60,674 nt of DNA from Stenocarpella maydis (Eukaryota > Ascomycota > Sordariomycetes > Diaporthales > Diaporthaceae): assembly GCA_002270565.1 (NCBI GenBank), contig NQMI01000203.1, positions 1 to 60,674 on the forward strand, given 5' to 3'. Shown in pieces: positions 1 through 11,726 of this stretch. The notes under the pieces are model-generated. The model did not search any database. It had not been told where the DNA came from and was given only the letters and a program-made list of their open reading frames with translations. How positions within the stretch are numbered: the first letter of the stretch is position 1; each line of letters opens with the position of its first letter. Both the position numbers and the translations under genes were made by a program.

Positions 1-50
1 CTGGGCAGGCAGTGACCCCCCCCCTCTCTCCCCCCGAAGAGATATACATC

Positions 51-2020
51 TTAGAATACCGTGCCCTTGACCTGAGCAACCTTGTTCAAGTTGATGTTCC
101 TGATCATCCAAGTCCAGACAAAACACAAGGCCATCACGCCCGTGCCGGCAGCAAGCATCCTCGTCTGCGCATAGCCGTACGCCCTCTGGATCGCCAGCCT
201 GGTGGGCGTGCCCACGGGGTAGCTGAGCTGGGTGTCGAGGTCCTCGTAGATGTTTTCGAAGTTGTCCATGGCGTCAGCGGGGAGGTACATCTGCAGCGCG
301 TTGGGGAAGGTGTTGGTCCAGATGGCGCCGGAGACGGTGGCACCGATGGCGCCGCCGATGGTGCCGACGACGTTGAGGAGCGCGAGGGCGGCGGCGACGT
401 GGCGGTGGTCGACGGCGGCGAGGACGGCGACCTGCTGGACGATGATGAAGACGCTGCCGCCGATGGAGATGAAGATCTGGCACATGACCTGGTAGCCGAC
501 GGACTGGTTGGGGCGGCGGAAGTAGATCATGAGGCCCTGGGCGAAGATGTAGAGCGGCACGGCGATGTACAGCAGCCACCTGAAGCGGCCGGTGCGGCGC
601 ATCAGGTAGCCGACCAGGAGGAGCAGGACGCCCGACACGACGTTGAAGGTGTTGTTGATGTAGCCCGCCTCGGCGAGGGTCACGTCGTTGACCACCTGGA
701 GGTACGAGGTGAAGTAGTTGTCCCAGCAGTAGTAGGCGACCTGGTACGTGGCGTCCAGCAGGCACGCGCCCACGACGGTACGGTCCGTCAGGAAGGTGAA
801 GTTCAGCAGGGGCTGCGGCGCCAGGAACTTCTCGTACAGGGCGAACGAGAGGAGCAGCACGAAGCCGACCACGAGCATGGCGATGATGTAGCCGGTGGCC
901 CAGCCGTCGGGCGCGGAGCTGGAGATGTCGAACGGGAGCAGGAAGAGCACCAGGCCCGTCGAGAACAAGACCACCCCGAGTGCTGGTGATGGGTTGTCTG
1001 GTCAGTCTCTGAATTTCCCACGAGGGCCCCCCAGGGTTCACAACCTACCGTCAAAATCAACAACATAGTGCCAGATGCTCTGGAAGACGTTGCGCCCGCT
1101 GTTGCGGGGGACGAAGGTGCCGAGTTTCTTTGCCTTGTGCACGCTGAACTTCAGGATGCCGAACAGCGGGACGGCGACGATGGGGAAGATGATGGCGAAG
1201 CAGCCGAATCCCCACCGCCAGCTGATATTGTAGTAGAAGCCCTCGGATGCCTTGGATCCAGCGAAGGCAGTGATGATGTAAGGCGAAGAAGTGAAGGCAT
1301 ATGCCAGGCCTCGGTTCTTCAGCTGGGAGATATCGGCCGTGAGGACGTCCACACAGAATGTCATCCCGCCAAAGCCGATGGTGTAAAAGACCTGAGATCA
1401 AAACCGTATTAGAGGGGTCATTTGTGCTGAAATATCGGGATAAAGAACCCAAAGGGCCTCGATGTGAATATTCCCTTACATATGCAGCACAGAAGGTCGG
1501 GAGGTTGCGGCTCGCAGCCATCATGACCATGCCGATGGTGGCGAAGAGGGTCATGGCAGCGAACCCCTCGGCACGGCCCCAGACGTCGAGGGTCTTTGAC
1601 AGCGGGACATAGATGGCCGCCGACATGGCGTTCGCGACCACGTAGATGACATTGAGAAGCGAGTGGTTGTCCCAGGCGCTGGTGGCGAACGGAAGCAGGT
1701 TGGACAGGATGGACGACTGCATCGCATTCACGAAGTACAGGAACCATATGCTGTTGTGCCGTGATATTAATGACCCGTCCCTACTGGCTGCTACCCCAAG
1801 CCCTGGCGCCGAAGCCCAGGGAGGCGCGGACTCACTTGAGGAAGACCAGAATGAGCGAGGTCTTGGACCAGCTCAGTGTCACGGCTTCGACATTTTGGAT
1901 ACCTCTCTGGTCGTCTCCCTCGACGACCACTGGGCGTTCCGGCTGTGATTCGTCCGAGTCTTCGCGCGAAGCTGGAGTGTCGGTGGCCTTGGCCATCTTG
2001 TTGAAGTCCTGGGCACTCAT
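51..2020 (-). CDS. mirB-like: MirB/Sit1-like siderophore-iron transporter (MFS)
   Basis: Plasma-membrane or vesicular major-facilitator protein expected to import ferri-siderophores by proton symport. The spliced reading is complement(51..982, 1049..1391, 1480..1750, 1836..2020), 1731 nt, 576 aa. Introns are GT-AG at 983-1048, 1392-1479 and 1751-1835, and the joins restore family-like segments (NIWFLYFVNAMQSS, CAAYVFYTIGFGGMTFCVD, VDFDALGVVLF). The N-terminus is acidic and cytosolic, followed by about 14 hydrophobic segments, as in fungal siderophore transporters of 550-620 aa. ATG 2020 (MSAQDF) was chosen; ATG 1995 (MAKATD) is a possible later start. Family assignment rests on overall pattern and on its place beside siderophore biosynthesis genes. 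The exact siderophore carried cannot be read from sequence. Iron repression is likely because GATA sites lie upstream at 2839 and 2972. Confidence 0.9.
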
Positions 2021-2838
2021 ACCGGAATATCGTTCCGTGTCCGTCTTGATGGGACAGTTGGCCAAGAATGCAACCCAAGACTGGCAGATGGACGGCCTGG
2101 CGGGTATGTCTGGTGGGAACACTCGCTTTTTGAGTTGATGATTAAGCGAGAAGCATTGGAGCGTAGTTGTGTGTGGTGCTTGGCAGGAAGAACATGCGAG
2201 GTCTCGATCTGGAAGAAAAAAAGACTTGGCGAATCCGGTGAGCTGGGTCAGGCACATGTACTCCCCGGGCGTCTCAAGTCTAGTGCGTCCAGTGCCTCTG
2301 GTGAGTCCTTGGCCGGTACAGAATCTTCTCTCCGAGCTCGGCCGGGCTCGCTTGATATTGAGCACTATAATTACTATCCTGCTGAGGGAGTTCACACTTG
2401 AGCAAAGTCACTGGATAGCCTACCACCCTGGGATATCAATTCCTACTCTGTTAGTTAGTGACCGTCGTCGTTAGTGTCTAAGCCTACGTCCCAGCGAGTT
2501 TATTCCCTGATTTCCCTGGCGTCACGTCCTCACGCCACCTGGTTCTTAGTGTAATGGGGACATTGGAAAGCAGGCGAGGCAGACAGTGCCAGGAGGGGAA
2601 AGCATGCCGAGCAGGGCAAGATCCCCCCCTCCCCGGGCTTTAGCAGAGGCTTCCAGGACCCCTGAAAGCGCTCGCACGATGTGTATGGCTGAAGGCCGGT
2701 TTTCGTGCTCGCACTACTGAAGTGCGGAGCCCAAGCACGCGAGAGGAGAGAAATATTAGTGGCACAGGAGGGGGGGCTGTGTGGACCGGCAGGGGTCGGT
2801 GGGCCCGACGTTTTCCACGACTCTTTATCTGCATAATC

Positions 2839-2847
2839 TTATCAGAT
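2839..2847 (-). promoter_or_regulatory. Iron-GATA factor (SreA/SRE-type) site
   Basis: TTATCAGAT on the plus strand reads ATCTGATAA on the minus strand, an exact match to the ATCWGATAA element known for fungal iron-responsive GATA repressors. It lies about 820 bp upstream of the transporter ATG. The wider core CTTATCAGATCC recurs at 5325 and 6754 in this cluster. Confidence 0.7.
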
Positions 2848-2967
2848 CCGCCAAGATGGACCCTTCCGAACAAGTCAAAATCAGTCACACTGTGTGACAT
2901 TGCATGCAGAGTGTGTCGGGTGGTGGGGGGAGGGGGGGATGAAAAAACGCCATGTTGGTCCCAATTT

Positions 2968-2982
2968 AATCTAATCAGATCA
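2968..2982. promoter_or_regulatory. Variant GATA-like 15-mer shared with the sidD-sidJ promoter
   Basis: AATCTAATCAGATCA occurs here and, identical over 15 bp, at 13438-13452. Its core TAATCAGAT differs by one base from the exact site TTATCAGAT. Function is inferred from recurrence only. Confidence 0.4.
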
Positions 2983-3642
2983 TCTGTGGAACACACTACC
3001 GGAAAAGTGGCGGCCTCGGTCCAGCTGATTTTTTGTCATTATCTCACACCATTGGCGGAAGAGCCGTCTGCCGTCCGCTGCTATACACTACTACGATGCA
3101 CAAGGATGGATTCGGCTGGCTGGGGACCTCCAATGGACCGCTCCGGCTGGCCGGTTGAGATGCCTCGGATGTACACCTGTCCCCCTATCGAGAACCGGAT
3201 ATCTAATATCTCTCAGGCCCGCTCGGGAGGCACTGCCATTCTCCATGTGGAAAGAAGGCCGGCAAAAACCACGCAGGGTTTTTGGCTCGTGTCGGAGAAC
3301 ACGAGCACTGCGCAATGTTTCCGCTCATGCGTGCAGGCGTGATGCAGACTATGGCCCGGCAAAACCACGGGCATGTGTGGGGTTGGGTGTTGTAGTGACC
3401 ACGATGGCGATGCCCTTCATCCTTGATTTTTTGAGGACGCCGACCCAGCCCCCTGAGGCCTGAGTCGTTCGTTCACGCTGTGGGCGCCGGACACATCATG
3501 GATGCCCCGTGGTGGAAATCCTGCTTCAAGTCCCATATACAGTAAGGAGGCTAGACAGGAGCTCTCCCATACGTGACATCCCTCCGGCACCCAGAGCAGG
3601 AGCGACGATCGCCGACGGCCGCCGGCGGGGCCAGACCCAAGA

Positions 3643-5048
3643 TCAAAGCTTCGCATTCCACGCCGCCCTGTCCGCCGACTCGAGCGGCCTCTCGCGCCCG
3701 TCCCAGAACAGCGGGCACAGCTGGAACCACTTCTCGCGGCTGGCGGTCGAGTGGACGGAGCGCTTGTGGCCAAAGTCGACGTACTTGCCGATGGTCAGGC
3801 CCTGCGAGTTCTCGTACGACAGGATGATGGGCCCGCTGGCCTTGGGCTCGCCGACCACGTTGGCCGTCCGCGGGTCGTCCAGGAAGCAGTAGTGGATGCA
3901 GCTAGAGTACCAGGCGTTGACGCGCACCGCGCCGCGGAACGAGGCGTCGCCGACGAGGGAGTGGCGGCCGCGGTCGTAGTGGCCCGCGTCGTAGTGGGCG
4001 CCAAAGTGGTCCTCCTGCGGTGGCATCTTAGTGACCTGTCCGGATGGAAGCAAGATATAGACCGTGCATGGAGGCTTACCTTGGCCCAGTACAGCTCGTA
4101 GTAGGCGAAGCGAGTGTCGTCGAACCGGCCGAACAGGCACAGGACATGGGGGTCCAGGTGCAGTTTTCGCAGGTATTCCCGGTGCTGGTCCAGCGTGCCA
4201 GTCTCGTTCCATCCCTTGGCCACGCGAGGGTCGTTCTGCCATGTGTTGAACAGCCTCAGGTGCTCGTCGTCCTGCCAGTCGACCGCCTCGAGCGAGAAGT
4301 GCATGTCACACTCCACAATGTACCGGCTATATACGATCGACCCAGGGTAGGGCTTCGGCCGACGGACTGGGTGGCGTGTGTATACCGGCTCATCAGGGAA
4401 CCTGTTGGTGATCTGGAAGTTCTCGGGCAGGAGGGGGTATTGGGACAATGGTGTCCGCAGGTTCTTGTCTGTGTTCTCCCCAACAACCCATATGGGGCGC
4501 GGGCCTGTCGGGGAGGCTGCGCCTTGCCAGAACGAACTCCGGAGGATCAGCAGCTCTCCATCTTGTGGCGCTGTGGCCGTGTTGTATGGCGCCTCTCGTC
4601 GTTTTGGGTGGGCAACGCCAAGCCCAGTGGCCAGCAGCTCATCTCTGACCGTGTTCGCGCCTTCGCCGGCCAGGGTAAGCCTGAAATATTCATTGGCGGG
4701 ATGGCAGAGGCAGATGGCGTGAACCACGTTCCAGATCTGAGCCAGGGATGGTGCAGAGTCGTCCTCCCATTGGAAAATCGTCGAGGGGGATCGTCGCGCG
4801 CGAGCCCAGGGGCTGTTATCTGATATGGGTGGGCGTTCGCTCTCGGCCGGAAAAGCGAGGTCGGTCCATGATAGTTTGTCTGAGTGTAATGGCTGTGGGA
4901 GGGATCTGCCCCTGGCTGGCTGTTCTTGCAGGGTGAGAATGAGTTTTGGTGATTTCTCGGACACCTTTCGAACTCGGTATGTGGTGAGAAATGGATAAGG
5001 AAGCTTCACGGGCGGGTATTCACCCTTGGGTCGAGCGGCAGCCTCCAT
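3643..5048 (-). CDS. sidF: SidF-like N5-hydroxyornithine acyltransferase (anhydromevalonyl transferase)
   Basis: GNAT-fold/AlcB-type transferase expected to move an anhydromevalonyl group from CoA to N5-hydroxyornithine for fusarinine/coprogen siderophores. Exons complement(3643..4014, 4080..5048) give 1341 nt, 446 aa, close to the roughly 460 aa usual for SidF. The intron 4015-4079 is GT-AG, phase 0. The C-terminal half has the IucA/AlcB-like run: [16 protein letters not shown], a DQHREYL helix, FYEL-like [10 protein letters not shown], then [18 protein letters not shown] and [18 protein letters not shown]. The protein ends in -AKL, a canonical PTS1 peroxisomal signal, matching the known peroxisomal site of this step in Aspergillus. 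ATG 5048 is the first in-frame ATG. A SidL-type acetyltransferase is the alternative, but the sidH and sidD neighbours favour SidF. Confidence 0.88.
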
Positions 5049-5625
5049 CTCAAAGTGGTATTTTGTTTTGGCCGGGCAACTCAGTATTGATAGCCGCGAA
5101 ATGAATTGGTGATGCCTCCGAGGAAGGAGAGACTGTATATTCAAACCATATGACGACAGCTTCTTTCGCAGAAGGGGGCATGGCCGGTTCGGGCAAAAGA
5201 AAAGAGAACCGTAGATCAGTCAGTATTGGGACGAGACAACCGCGTGGTTCGAGCTGCGAGTCGGAGCTTTCCTCTGGGGATTACACGAAAATGTGGAGCT
5301 TCGAGCAAAGGCCATGGGTAAATTCTTATCAGATCCTCCCAGGGTAGGCCGTGACAAGCCCGGATGACTAGCATCATGTCGTAACGGCCAGGGCTTGGTC
5401 GCATGGATGAGGAGGGAGATGGTGTAACTGAAAAGAGCCAGTAGACAGCGCCACGGCAATCAGCGAGACCGTGGCCAGGTACACAGTACTCCGTGGTCGC
5501 TGATCTACATTGGGGCCCTGCAGGTGGCCCGAGATTGTACAAATACAGCAGACTGGAACCGCTCAGGTGTCGAGAGGGGCGAGCAGCCGGGACGAGACAG
5601 AGCCAGTACGAGACAGGCAGCCAAC
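5049..5625. promoter_or_regulatory. Bidirectional sidF-sidH promoter region
   Basis: This 577 bp region separates two divergent siderophore genes. It holds an exact GATA-type site at 5326-5334, roughly 280-300 bp from both starts, so one site could serve both genes. No other gene is visible. Confidence 0.6.
5326..5334 (-). promoter_or_regulatory. Iron-GATA factor (SreA/SRE-type) site
   Basis: TTATCAGAT, reverse complement ATCTGATAA, inside the shared core CTTATCAGATCC. It lies between divergent sidF and sidH. Confidence 0.7.
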
Positions 5626-6653
5626 ATGGGGGACAGCAACAAGAACCCATCGGCGAGTTCCTCAACCGCCCCACACCAAGCTTCGGACAAGCATCGACAG
5701 GCCGTCCCGTTGCGGTCTCGGCCGTTAAAGTTCAAGCATTTCCGTGTCACCTTCCCCCAGGAGAAGGTCGTCCAGGTGACACTAACCAGGACGGACAAGC
5801 TCAACTGCGTCGACAAAGCCACGAGCCGAGAGATAGCGGAGGTCTGGGAGGCATTTGACGAGGATGAGAGCCTTTTGGTGGGGGTGATTACGGGAGAGGG
5901 AAGGGCCTTCTGCACGGGGGCTGACCTACACGGTGCGTACATAGTATTCCCTTTTTTTTCCCCTCCCTTCTTTTTTTTCTTCTTCTTGTCACGACCTTCG
6001 GACGAGTACCGCCGCTCTGGGACAAGCGTGCTGACGGTGGGGCCCACACCAACCAACAAACAGAGTGGAACGACATGAACCGGAATGGAGTGGTCAACGA
6101 CATGGGTGCGCCCGGGCTGGCGGGGCTGCCCCGGAGGAGGGGCAAGAAGCCGATCATCGCAGCGGTGAACGGCATCTGCATGGGCGGGGGGTTCGAGATG
6201 GCGGCGAACTGCGATCTCGTAACAGCAGCGTCGTCGGCCGTCTTCGCCCTGTCCGAGGTGAAGCGCGGCATCGTCCCCGTGGCGGGCAGCCTGCCTCGCC
6301 TGGCCTCCACCATCGGCCTGCAGCGCACGATGGAGCTGGCCCTGACGGGGAGGACGGTCGACGCGGCCACCCTGCACGCGTGGGGGCTCGTCGCGCAGGT
6401 GGTGGGCGATGGCGACGACGCCGTGGCCGCGGCGCTGAGGCTGGCGGGGGACATATGCGCCAACAGCCCCGACGCGGTGATTGTTGGGCGCTTGGGCATC
6501 CGGATGGCGTGGGAGACGGGCAACGTCGAGGAGGCCGTGACGGCGCTGGCGGAGCAGTGGTACCCACGCCTGGTCAGAGGTGCCAACTTTGCCGAGGGTA
6601 TCCAGGCATTTGCGGAAAAAAGGCCGCCGAGGTGGGTGGGACCCAAGCTGTGA
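5626..6653 (+). CDS. sidH: SidH-like mevalonyl-CoA hydratase (enoyl-CoA hydratase/isomerase family)
   Basis: Crotonase-fold enzyme expected to dehydrate mevalonyl-CoA to anhydromevalonyl-CoA, the donor used by SidF. Exons 5626..5932 and 6064..6653 give 897 nt, 298 aa. The intron 5933-6063 (131 nt, GTGCGT donor, CAG acceptor) has a long pyrimidine tract. The join gives GADLHEWNDMNR. Crotonase landmarks are visible: KLNCVDKATSREI, the oxyanion-hole segment GRAFCTGADL, then KPIIAAVNGICMGGGFEMAANCDL and ALSEVKRGIVPVAG. ATG 5626 lies in a good context (aacATGg). The C-terminus is -PKL, a non-canonical PTS1-like tripeptide, unlike the clear -AKL on SidF. It is transcribed divergently from sidF. Confidence 0.88.
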
Positions 6654-7553
6654 GCGACGAGGCCTTGGTCGGATCGCGAAAAAGTGAAAATCCAAGAAGC
6701 GCCGAGCGCCGGGAAGATGGGCAGGGATGCGCGTGGCTGGCGTGGCATGCAATCTTATCAGATCCGTCCAAAGATCAAGGATTCCCTGTAATACGGAGTA
6801 TATTGCAGGGTATAAAATCTCAAAGGTGGTGCTCCGTACATAGTACACTCACTAGTCTGTAGTCACTATTCTCATTACTTGCATATCAGCATATACGCAT
6901 ACCCACCACTCAAGCCCCCCCCACCCCCATTTGACTGGTCATTCTTGGTGTACTTTCTCTGTTCACGTGTACATTTGAAGGGATTTCCTTTGGCTTTCCG
7001 ACCTCGGATGGAGATAGTCTCGCTGGATGGTCTCCCCCCCCCTGTCATGCAAGCCACATTGCTTAGGTAGAGCAGAAGCTACTCAGGTTGTAAATCCAGG
7101 TGGAGGGAATACGGAATACTGTGGCTAGAGCCCCTTTTACTGCTACAGAGAGGGCGGTTAGGATGATGGGTAGTGTCGGCTAAGAAGCTCGACGTGTTAT
7201 AATTGCACTCACTGTGGAAGGAGACGTATCTTCAGTCTACCTTGGTGCTACCAATCCCTACTATCCCCGCCACATTCCCGGTACGCGAAGGTTCATGGCG
7301 GTGCATCAGCCTTGACAACGTTGAACCAGTGCAACAGCCAGAGTTGTTGATTTTCTTGGGCACCCGGCGGCATTTTTCTCCGGTGCAGAGACAGCTGCAC
7401 ACACCTCCTCCCCGGTCATAGCTGCGGCCCGGATCGCTTCCAACCCAGCCCTGTGAAGCTTCACTCTGACTTGGCAATACCACCAGCCAAGTCCCCGCCA
7501 AGGCAGATCGCCGCAGCATCCCTCGAGCCACGCATGTGTGTTGTTGCTGCACC
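6654..7553. promoter_or_regulatory. sidH 3' region and sitT promoter
   Basis: 900 bp with no credible gene. It carries an exact GATA-type site at 6755-6763, a GATAG at about 7013, and TACGGAGTA-like words at 6787. It serves as the only upstream region available to the ABC transporter. Confidence 0.5.
6755..6763 (-). promoter_or_regulatory. Iron-GATA factor (SreA/SRE-type) site
   Basis: TTATCAGAT within AATCTTATCAGATCCG, the same context as at 2836. It is about 790 bp upstream of the sitT start. Confidence 0.65.
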
Positions 7554-10500
7554 ATGGGCCTCGTCAAAGGCATTGTGGGATTCCCGCGCCTGCTCCTTGC
7601 CGGGAATCCCACCAAGGCCGACATCCTGATGCTGATCGGCGGCATCATCAGTGCGGTTGCATCTGGCGTCCCGTTCCCTCTGATCGGAGTCGTCTTTGGC
7701 CAGCTGCTCAACGACTTCAACGATGTGGCATGCGACGAGTCCAGCGGCGCATCGTCCTCCGAGTCCGACGCCGCCTACCAGAGCAGTATCAACAGCAAGA
7801 TCCTGCTCATCTTCTACCTGGCCATCGCCCAGTTCGTCCTCATCTACGGCCACCTGCTATGTTGGACCCTGACCGGCTCCCGGCTGGCGCAGAGGCTGCG
7901 CGAGAGATACCTCCAGAACCTGCTGCGCCAGGAGCCCTCCTACTTCGACAAGCTGCCGACGGGTGAGGTGGCCTCGCGCCTCAGCAGCGACATCTCAACC
8001 ATCCGCTCCGGGACTTCTGAGAAGGTCGGGATATGCCTCGCCAGCTTCTCCTTCTTCGTCACGGCCTACATCGTGGCCTTCATCAAGAACTGGGAGCTGG
8101 CCGCCATGCTGCTCTCACTCATTCCCGCCTACTTCATCATGTCCTTCGTCGGGAGCCACTATATCGAGAAGTACTCCGGCCTCATGTCCGACTATGCCGC
8201 CTCCGCATCTTCAATTGCGTCGGAGGCGCTCTCCAACACCATCGTGGTGCAGGCCTTTGGTGCGAACAAGAGACTGGAGGCCAAGTTCTCTGGTGCACTA
8301 AGGTCCTCGGAGCGCGAGGGCTTGAAGAAGGCCACTGCGGTGGGCATCCAGTCTGGAGTCCTGTATTTCGTGGCATACTCGGCCAATGGTCTGGCGTTCT
8401 GGCAAGGTGCCCAGCAGATTGCGGATTCGGTCAGCAATGGAACAGGCGGGACCACCGTTGGTGCGACCTTCACGGTGATATTCATCCTGGTCGAAGGCGA
8501 GTAGGAGCTGATCTCCCCCCCTCTGCCGCGTTTGGATCCCGCTAACCAGGTTCTAGCCACATTGCTTCTCAGCCAGGTCGCACCATTCATCCACCTGTTC
8601 ACGGCCGCGGTCGCATCTTACGAGAAGCTTCGCGCGGACATTGATCGGCAGCCCTCGTTTGACGGGACCACAGATGCCGGCACCCGTCTCAGACAGGTTG
8701 ACGGTAGCCTCGAGCTCCGGGGCGTCTCTTTTGCGTACCCTTCCAGGCCAGAGGTCACTGTCCTCGACAACGTGAGCATCCGCATCCCGGCGAAGAAACA
8801 CACGGCAATTATTGGTCTCTCCGGCAGCGGGAAGTCGACGATCGCGGGACTGGCCATGAGGCTGTATGATCCTGACGAGGGCGACATCCTGCTCGACAAC
8901 CAGAGCCTACGCGATATCAACACGCGCGACCTCAGAAGCTTCGTCAGTCTGGTGCAACAGGAGCCCTCGCTCCTTGACCGGACCATTCTCGAGAACATCG
9001 CACACGGTCTGATCAATTCCAGCAGCCCGAAGCACGCACACCTCAAGGCGGCGCTGATGAGTTCCGACCTTTCAGAGGTTGCAAGTGAAGCCCGGGACGG
9101 CCGGGACCTGATGGCTGCGGCAGAGGAGCGGGGCGCAGAAGTCGTCGAGATTGTCAGTCTGGTGCGACATGCCGCCACGCTCGCGGACGCAAGTTCCTTC
9201 ATCGAGGGCTTGCAGTATGGCTACGCGACCCTCGTGGGCTCGATGGGCCGCCTGGTCAGCGGGGGCCAGAGGCAGCGCGTGGCGCTGGCACGAGCTCTCG
9301 TCAAGGAGCCCGCCATCCTGGTCCTGGACGAGGCGACCGCAGCTCTCGACTCGAGAAGCGAGCAGCGCATCATGAGGGCCATTAACAACGCCGCCAGCGG
9401 AACAACGGTGCTCACAATAGCTCACCGGCTGTCGACCATCACCGACGCGGATAACATCATCGTCATGCACAAGGGCCATGTCGCGGAGGAGGGAAGCCAC
9501 TCCGAGCTCATGGCCAAGAAGGGCACGTACGCCGGGCTGGTCGGCATGCAGAACCTAGGCACAGCATCCGCCAAGGGTGACGCGGGCGGAAGCGAGTCAC
9601 CCAGCAGCAAAGATCACGCCTCTCTGACAGAAACCCTCCTCGAGAACGACACCCCAGCCGGCAGCGGCGACGAGGGCTCCAAGGAGAAAGGAGCCCCCGA
9701 GCCCCCCAGCGAAGGCGGAGACGACGAGCCAGAGACACCACCCAAGTCCCTGTGGGCACTCTGCAGAGGCTACGCCCCAGCGCTCCGCCCCCATCTCCTG
9801 GCCCTCCTCGCCGCGCTCCTCGGGTCCATCATCGTCGGCGGCGCCTTCTCGGGCGAGGCCGTCATCTTCGGCAACACGGTCGGCAGCCTGAACGCGTGCA
9901 GGAGCGCGTCCAGCATCCGGGACGCGGGCGACTTCTTCGGGCTCATGTTCCTGGTCCTGGCCATCATCGAGTTCTTCGCCAACGTCGCGAGCTGGTCCTG
10001 CTTCGGCTGGGTCGCGGAGCACATCGTCTACTCGGCGCGCGTGCTGTCGTTCCGGTCGCTGTTCGAGCAGGACCTGCAGTGGCATCAGTCTGGCGGGCGG
10101 ACCCCGGCGCTGCTCCTCTCGTACATCACCCGCGACGGGAACGCGCTCGCCGGGCTGAGCGGGTCCGTCCTGGGCACCATGATCTCCATCACCGTCAACC
10201 TCGTGGCCGCGATTATCCTCACGCACATCATCGCCTGGAGGATTGCCCTGGTGTGCCTCGCACTGGTGCCACTGCTCCTCGGCGCCGGCATGATGGAGCT
10301 CCACGTCCTCGGGAGGTTCGAGGAGAAGCACGAGACGGCCTACACCAGGTCGGTCGACATCGGGACCGAGGCGATCGCCAACATCAAGACAGTCGCGTCC
10401 CTGTCGCTGGAGGAGGAGATCCTCAGCGACTACCGGCGGTCCCTCAGGGGCCCGCGCCAGGAGACCCTCAAGGTCACCCTGCAGGCCTCGCTCTGCCAGG

Positions 10501-11546
10501 CACTCACTTACTTCCTGGGGAACTGCGTCAACGCTCTCGCGTACTGGTGGGGCGCCAAGCAGATTATCGCGGGCAACTACACCCAGACCCAGTTCCTGAT
10601 CGTCGTCTTCTCCCTCCTCGTCAGCGCCCTGCTCTTCAGCCAGATGTTCGCCCTCGCGCCGGAGCTCTCCAGCGCCCGGGCCGCGGCGGCGAGGATCCTC
10701 GGGCTCGTCGAGATGGGCTCGGACGGCATGAAGGGCCGCGTCACGGACGCCGAGGCCGCCGGCGCAGGGGCCGCCCCGCCACCGCCGTCCCACACCAAGG
10801 CCGCGAGCGTGCAGTTCCGCGACGTGCACTTCGCCTACCCCGCCCGGCCGGACTTTGAGGTGCTCAGCGGCCTGTCCATGGACATCCGCCCGGGCCAGTT
10901 CTGCGCGCTCGTCGGCCCCAGCGGCGCCGGCAAGTCGACCATCATCTCGCTCGTGGAGCGGCTGTACACGCCGTCGTCGGGCGCCGTGCTGGTCAACGGC
11001 GCGGACGTGGCCCGGGCCCGCGACGTGTCCTTCCGCGACGCGGTCGCCCTCGTCCCGCAGGAGAGCGTCCTGTTCGAGGGCAGCGTGCGCTTCAACGTCG
11101 GGCTGGGGGCGCGCCCCGGGCACGAGGCGAGCCAGGCCGAGGTCGAGGAGGCGTGCAGGCTCGCCAGCGTCCACGACGTCGTCGCGGCGCTCCCGCAGGG
11201 CTACGACACGCCCTGCGGCGCCGGCGGGGGCCAGTTCTCGGGCGGGCAGCGGCAGCGGCTGTCGATCGCGCGGGCGCTGGTGCGGCGGCCCGGGCTGCTC
11301 CTCCTCGACGAGCCGACGAGCGCGCTGGATGCCGAGTCGGAGAGGCTGCTGCAGGAGGGGCTGGAGAGGGCCGCGCGGGGCGTCACGGTGCTTGCCATCG
11401 CGCACCGGCTGCACACCATCCGCAAGGCGGACCGCATCTTCCTGATCGAGGATGGGCGGTGCGTCGATGCCGGCTCGCATGAGGAGTTGCTGGCGAGGTC
11501 GGCGAGTTATCGTGCTAATGTGATGCACCAGACGGTCGCCGAGTAA
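7554..11546 (+). CDS. sitT: SitT-like ABC transporter (full-size ABCB/MDR type)
   Basis: ATP-driven membrane exporter of the TMD-NBD-TMD-NBD type, found in fungal siderophore clusters and suggested to export siderophore or its breakdown products. Exons 7554..8496 and 8557..11546 give 3933 nt, 1310 aa. ATG 7554 has a strong context (ACCATGG). NBD1 near residues 395-590 shows Walker A GLSGSGKST, signature VSGGQRQR and Walker B ILVLDEATAALD. NBD2 near 1095-1250 shows GPSGAGKST, FSGGQRQR and LLLLDEPTSALD. A low-complexity acidic linker (about residues 650-720) joins the halves. The only intron, 8497-8556, appears to be GC-AG. It runs tail to tail with sidJ. Substrate is inferred from context only. 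Confidence 0.9.
8497..8556 (+). other. GC-AG intron in sitT
   Basis: A 60 nt intron with donor AAG|GCGAGT, a CTAAC branch-like motif at 8542 and acceptor TTCTAG. Phase 1 joining yields FILVEATLLLSQVAPF, which fits this transporter family. The nearby GT donor at 8501 would give the wrong frame. Confidence 0.75.
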
Positions 11547-11560
11547 TGTCGAGCACGCCA

Positions 11561-11619
<59 letters not shown>

Positions 11620-11726
11620 CATATATACATATATTATTACATACATCATTCTAATATAGAAGGTTGAAGACGAGGCCATCAAAACCCTGGGGGACAAAGC
11701 ACCCTCGGTATTAATCATATTGCTTA
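11547..11726. repeat. Microsatellite in the sitT-sidJ convergent spacer
   Basis: TATC units followed by a long TA/TATATACA run at about 11562-11640, between two convergent stop codons. It probably contributes to the 3' UTRs only. Confidence 0.85.

Larger units (their letters stand above)
2021..3642. other. Intergenic region, transporter promoter side
   Basis: About 1.6 kb between the transporter start and the sidF stop. I see no convincing gene. It holds one exact and one near-exact GATA-type site (2839-2847 and 2972-2980), a TC-rich stretch, and a short G-run near 2925-2938. ORFs here are short, overlapping and without recognisable protein character. Confidence 0.6.

Noticed and set aside
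9597..11561. Long minus-strand ORF of 654 codons opposite sitT
   Set aside because: It mirrors a GC-rich coding strand with clear ABC motifs; its translation is low-complexity (Gly/Arg/Glu/Val-rich).
11562..11640. TATC repeats read as a GATA-factor site cluster
   Set aside because: The run lies between convergent stop codons and grades into a simple TA repeat, so it is better explained as a microsatellite.
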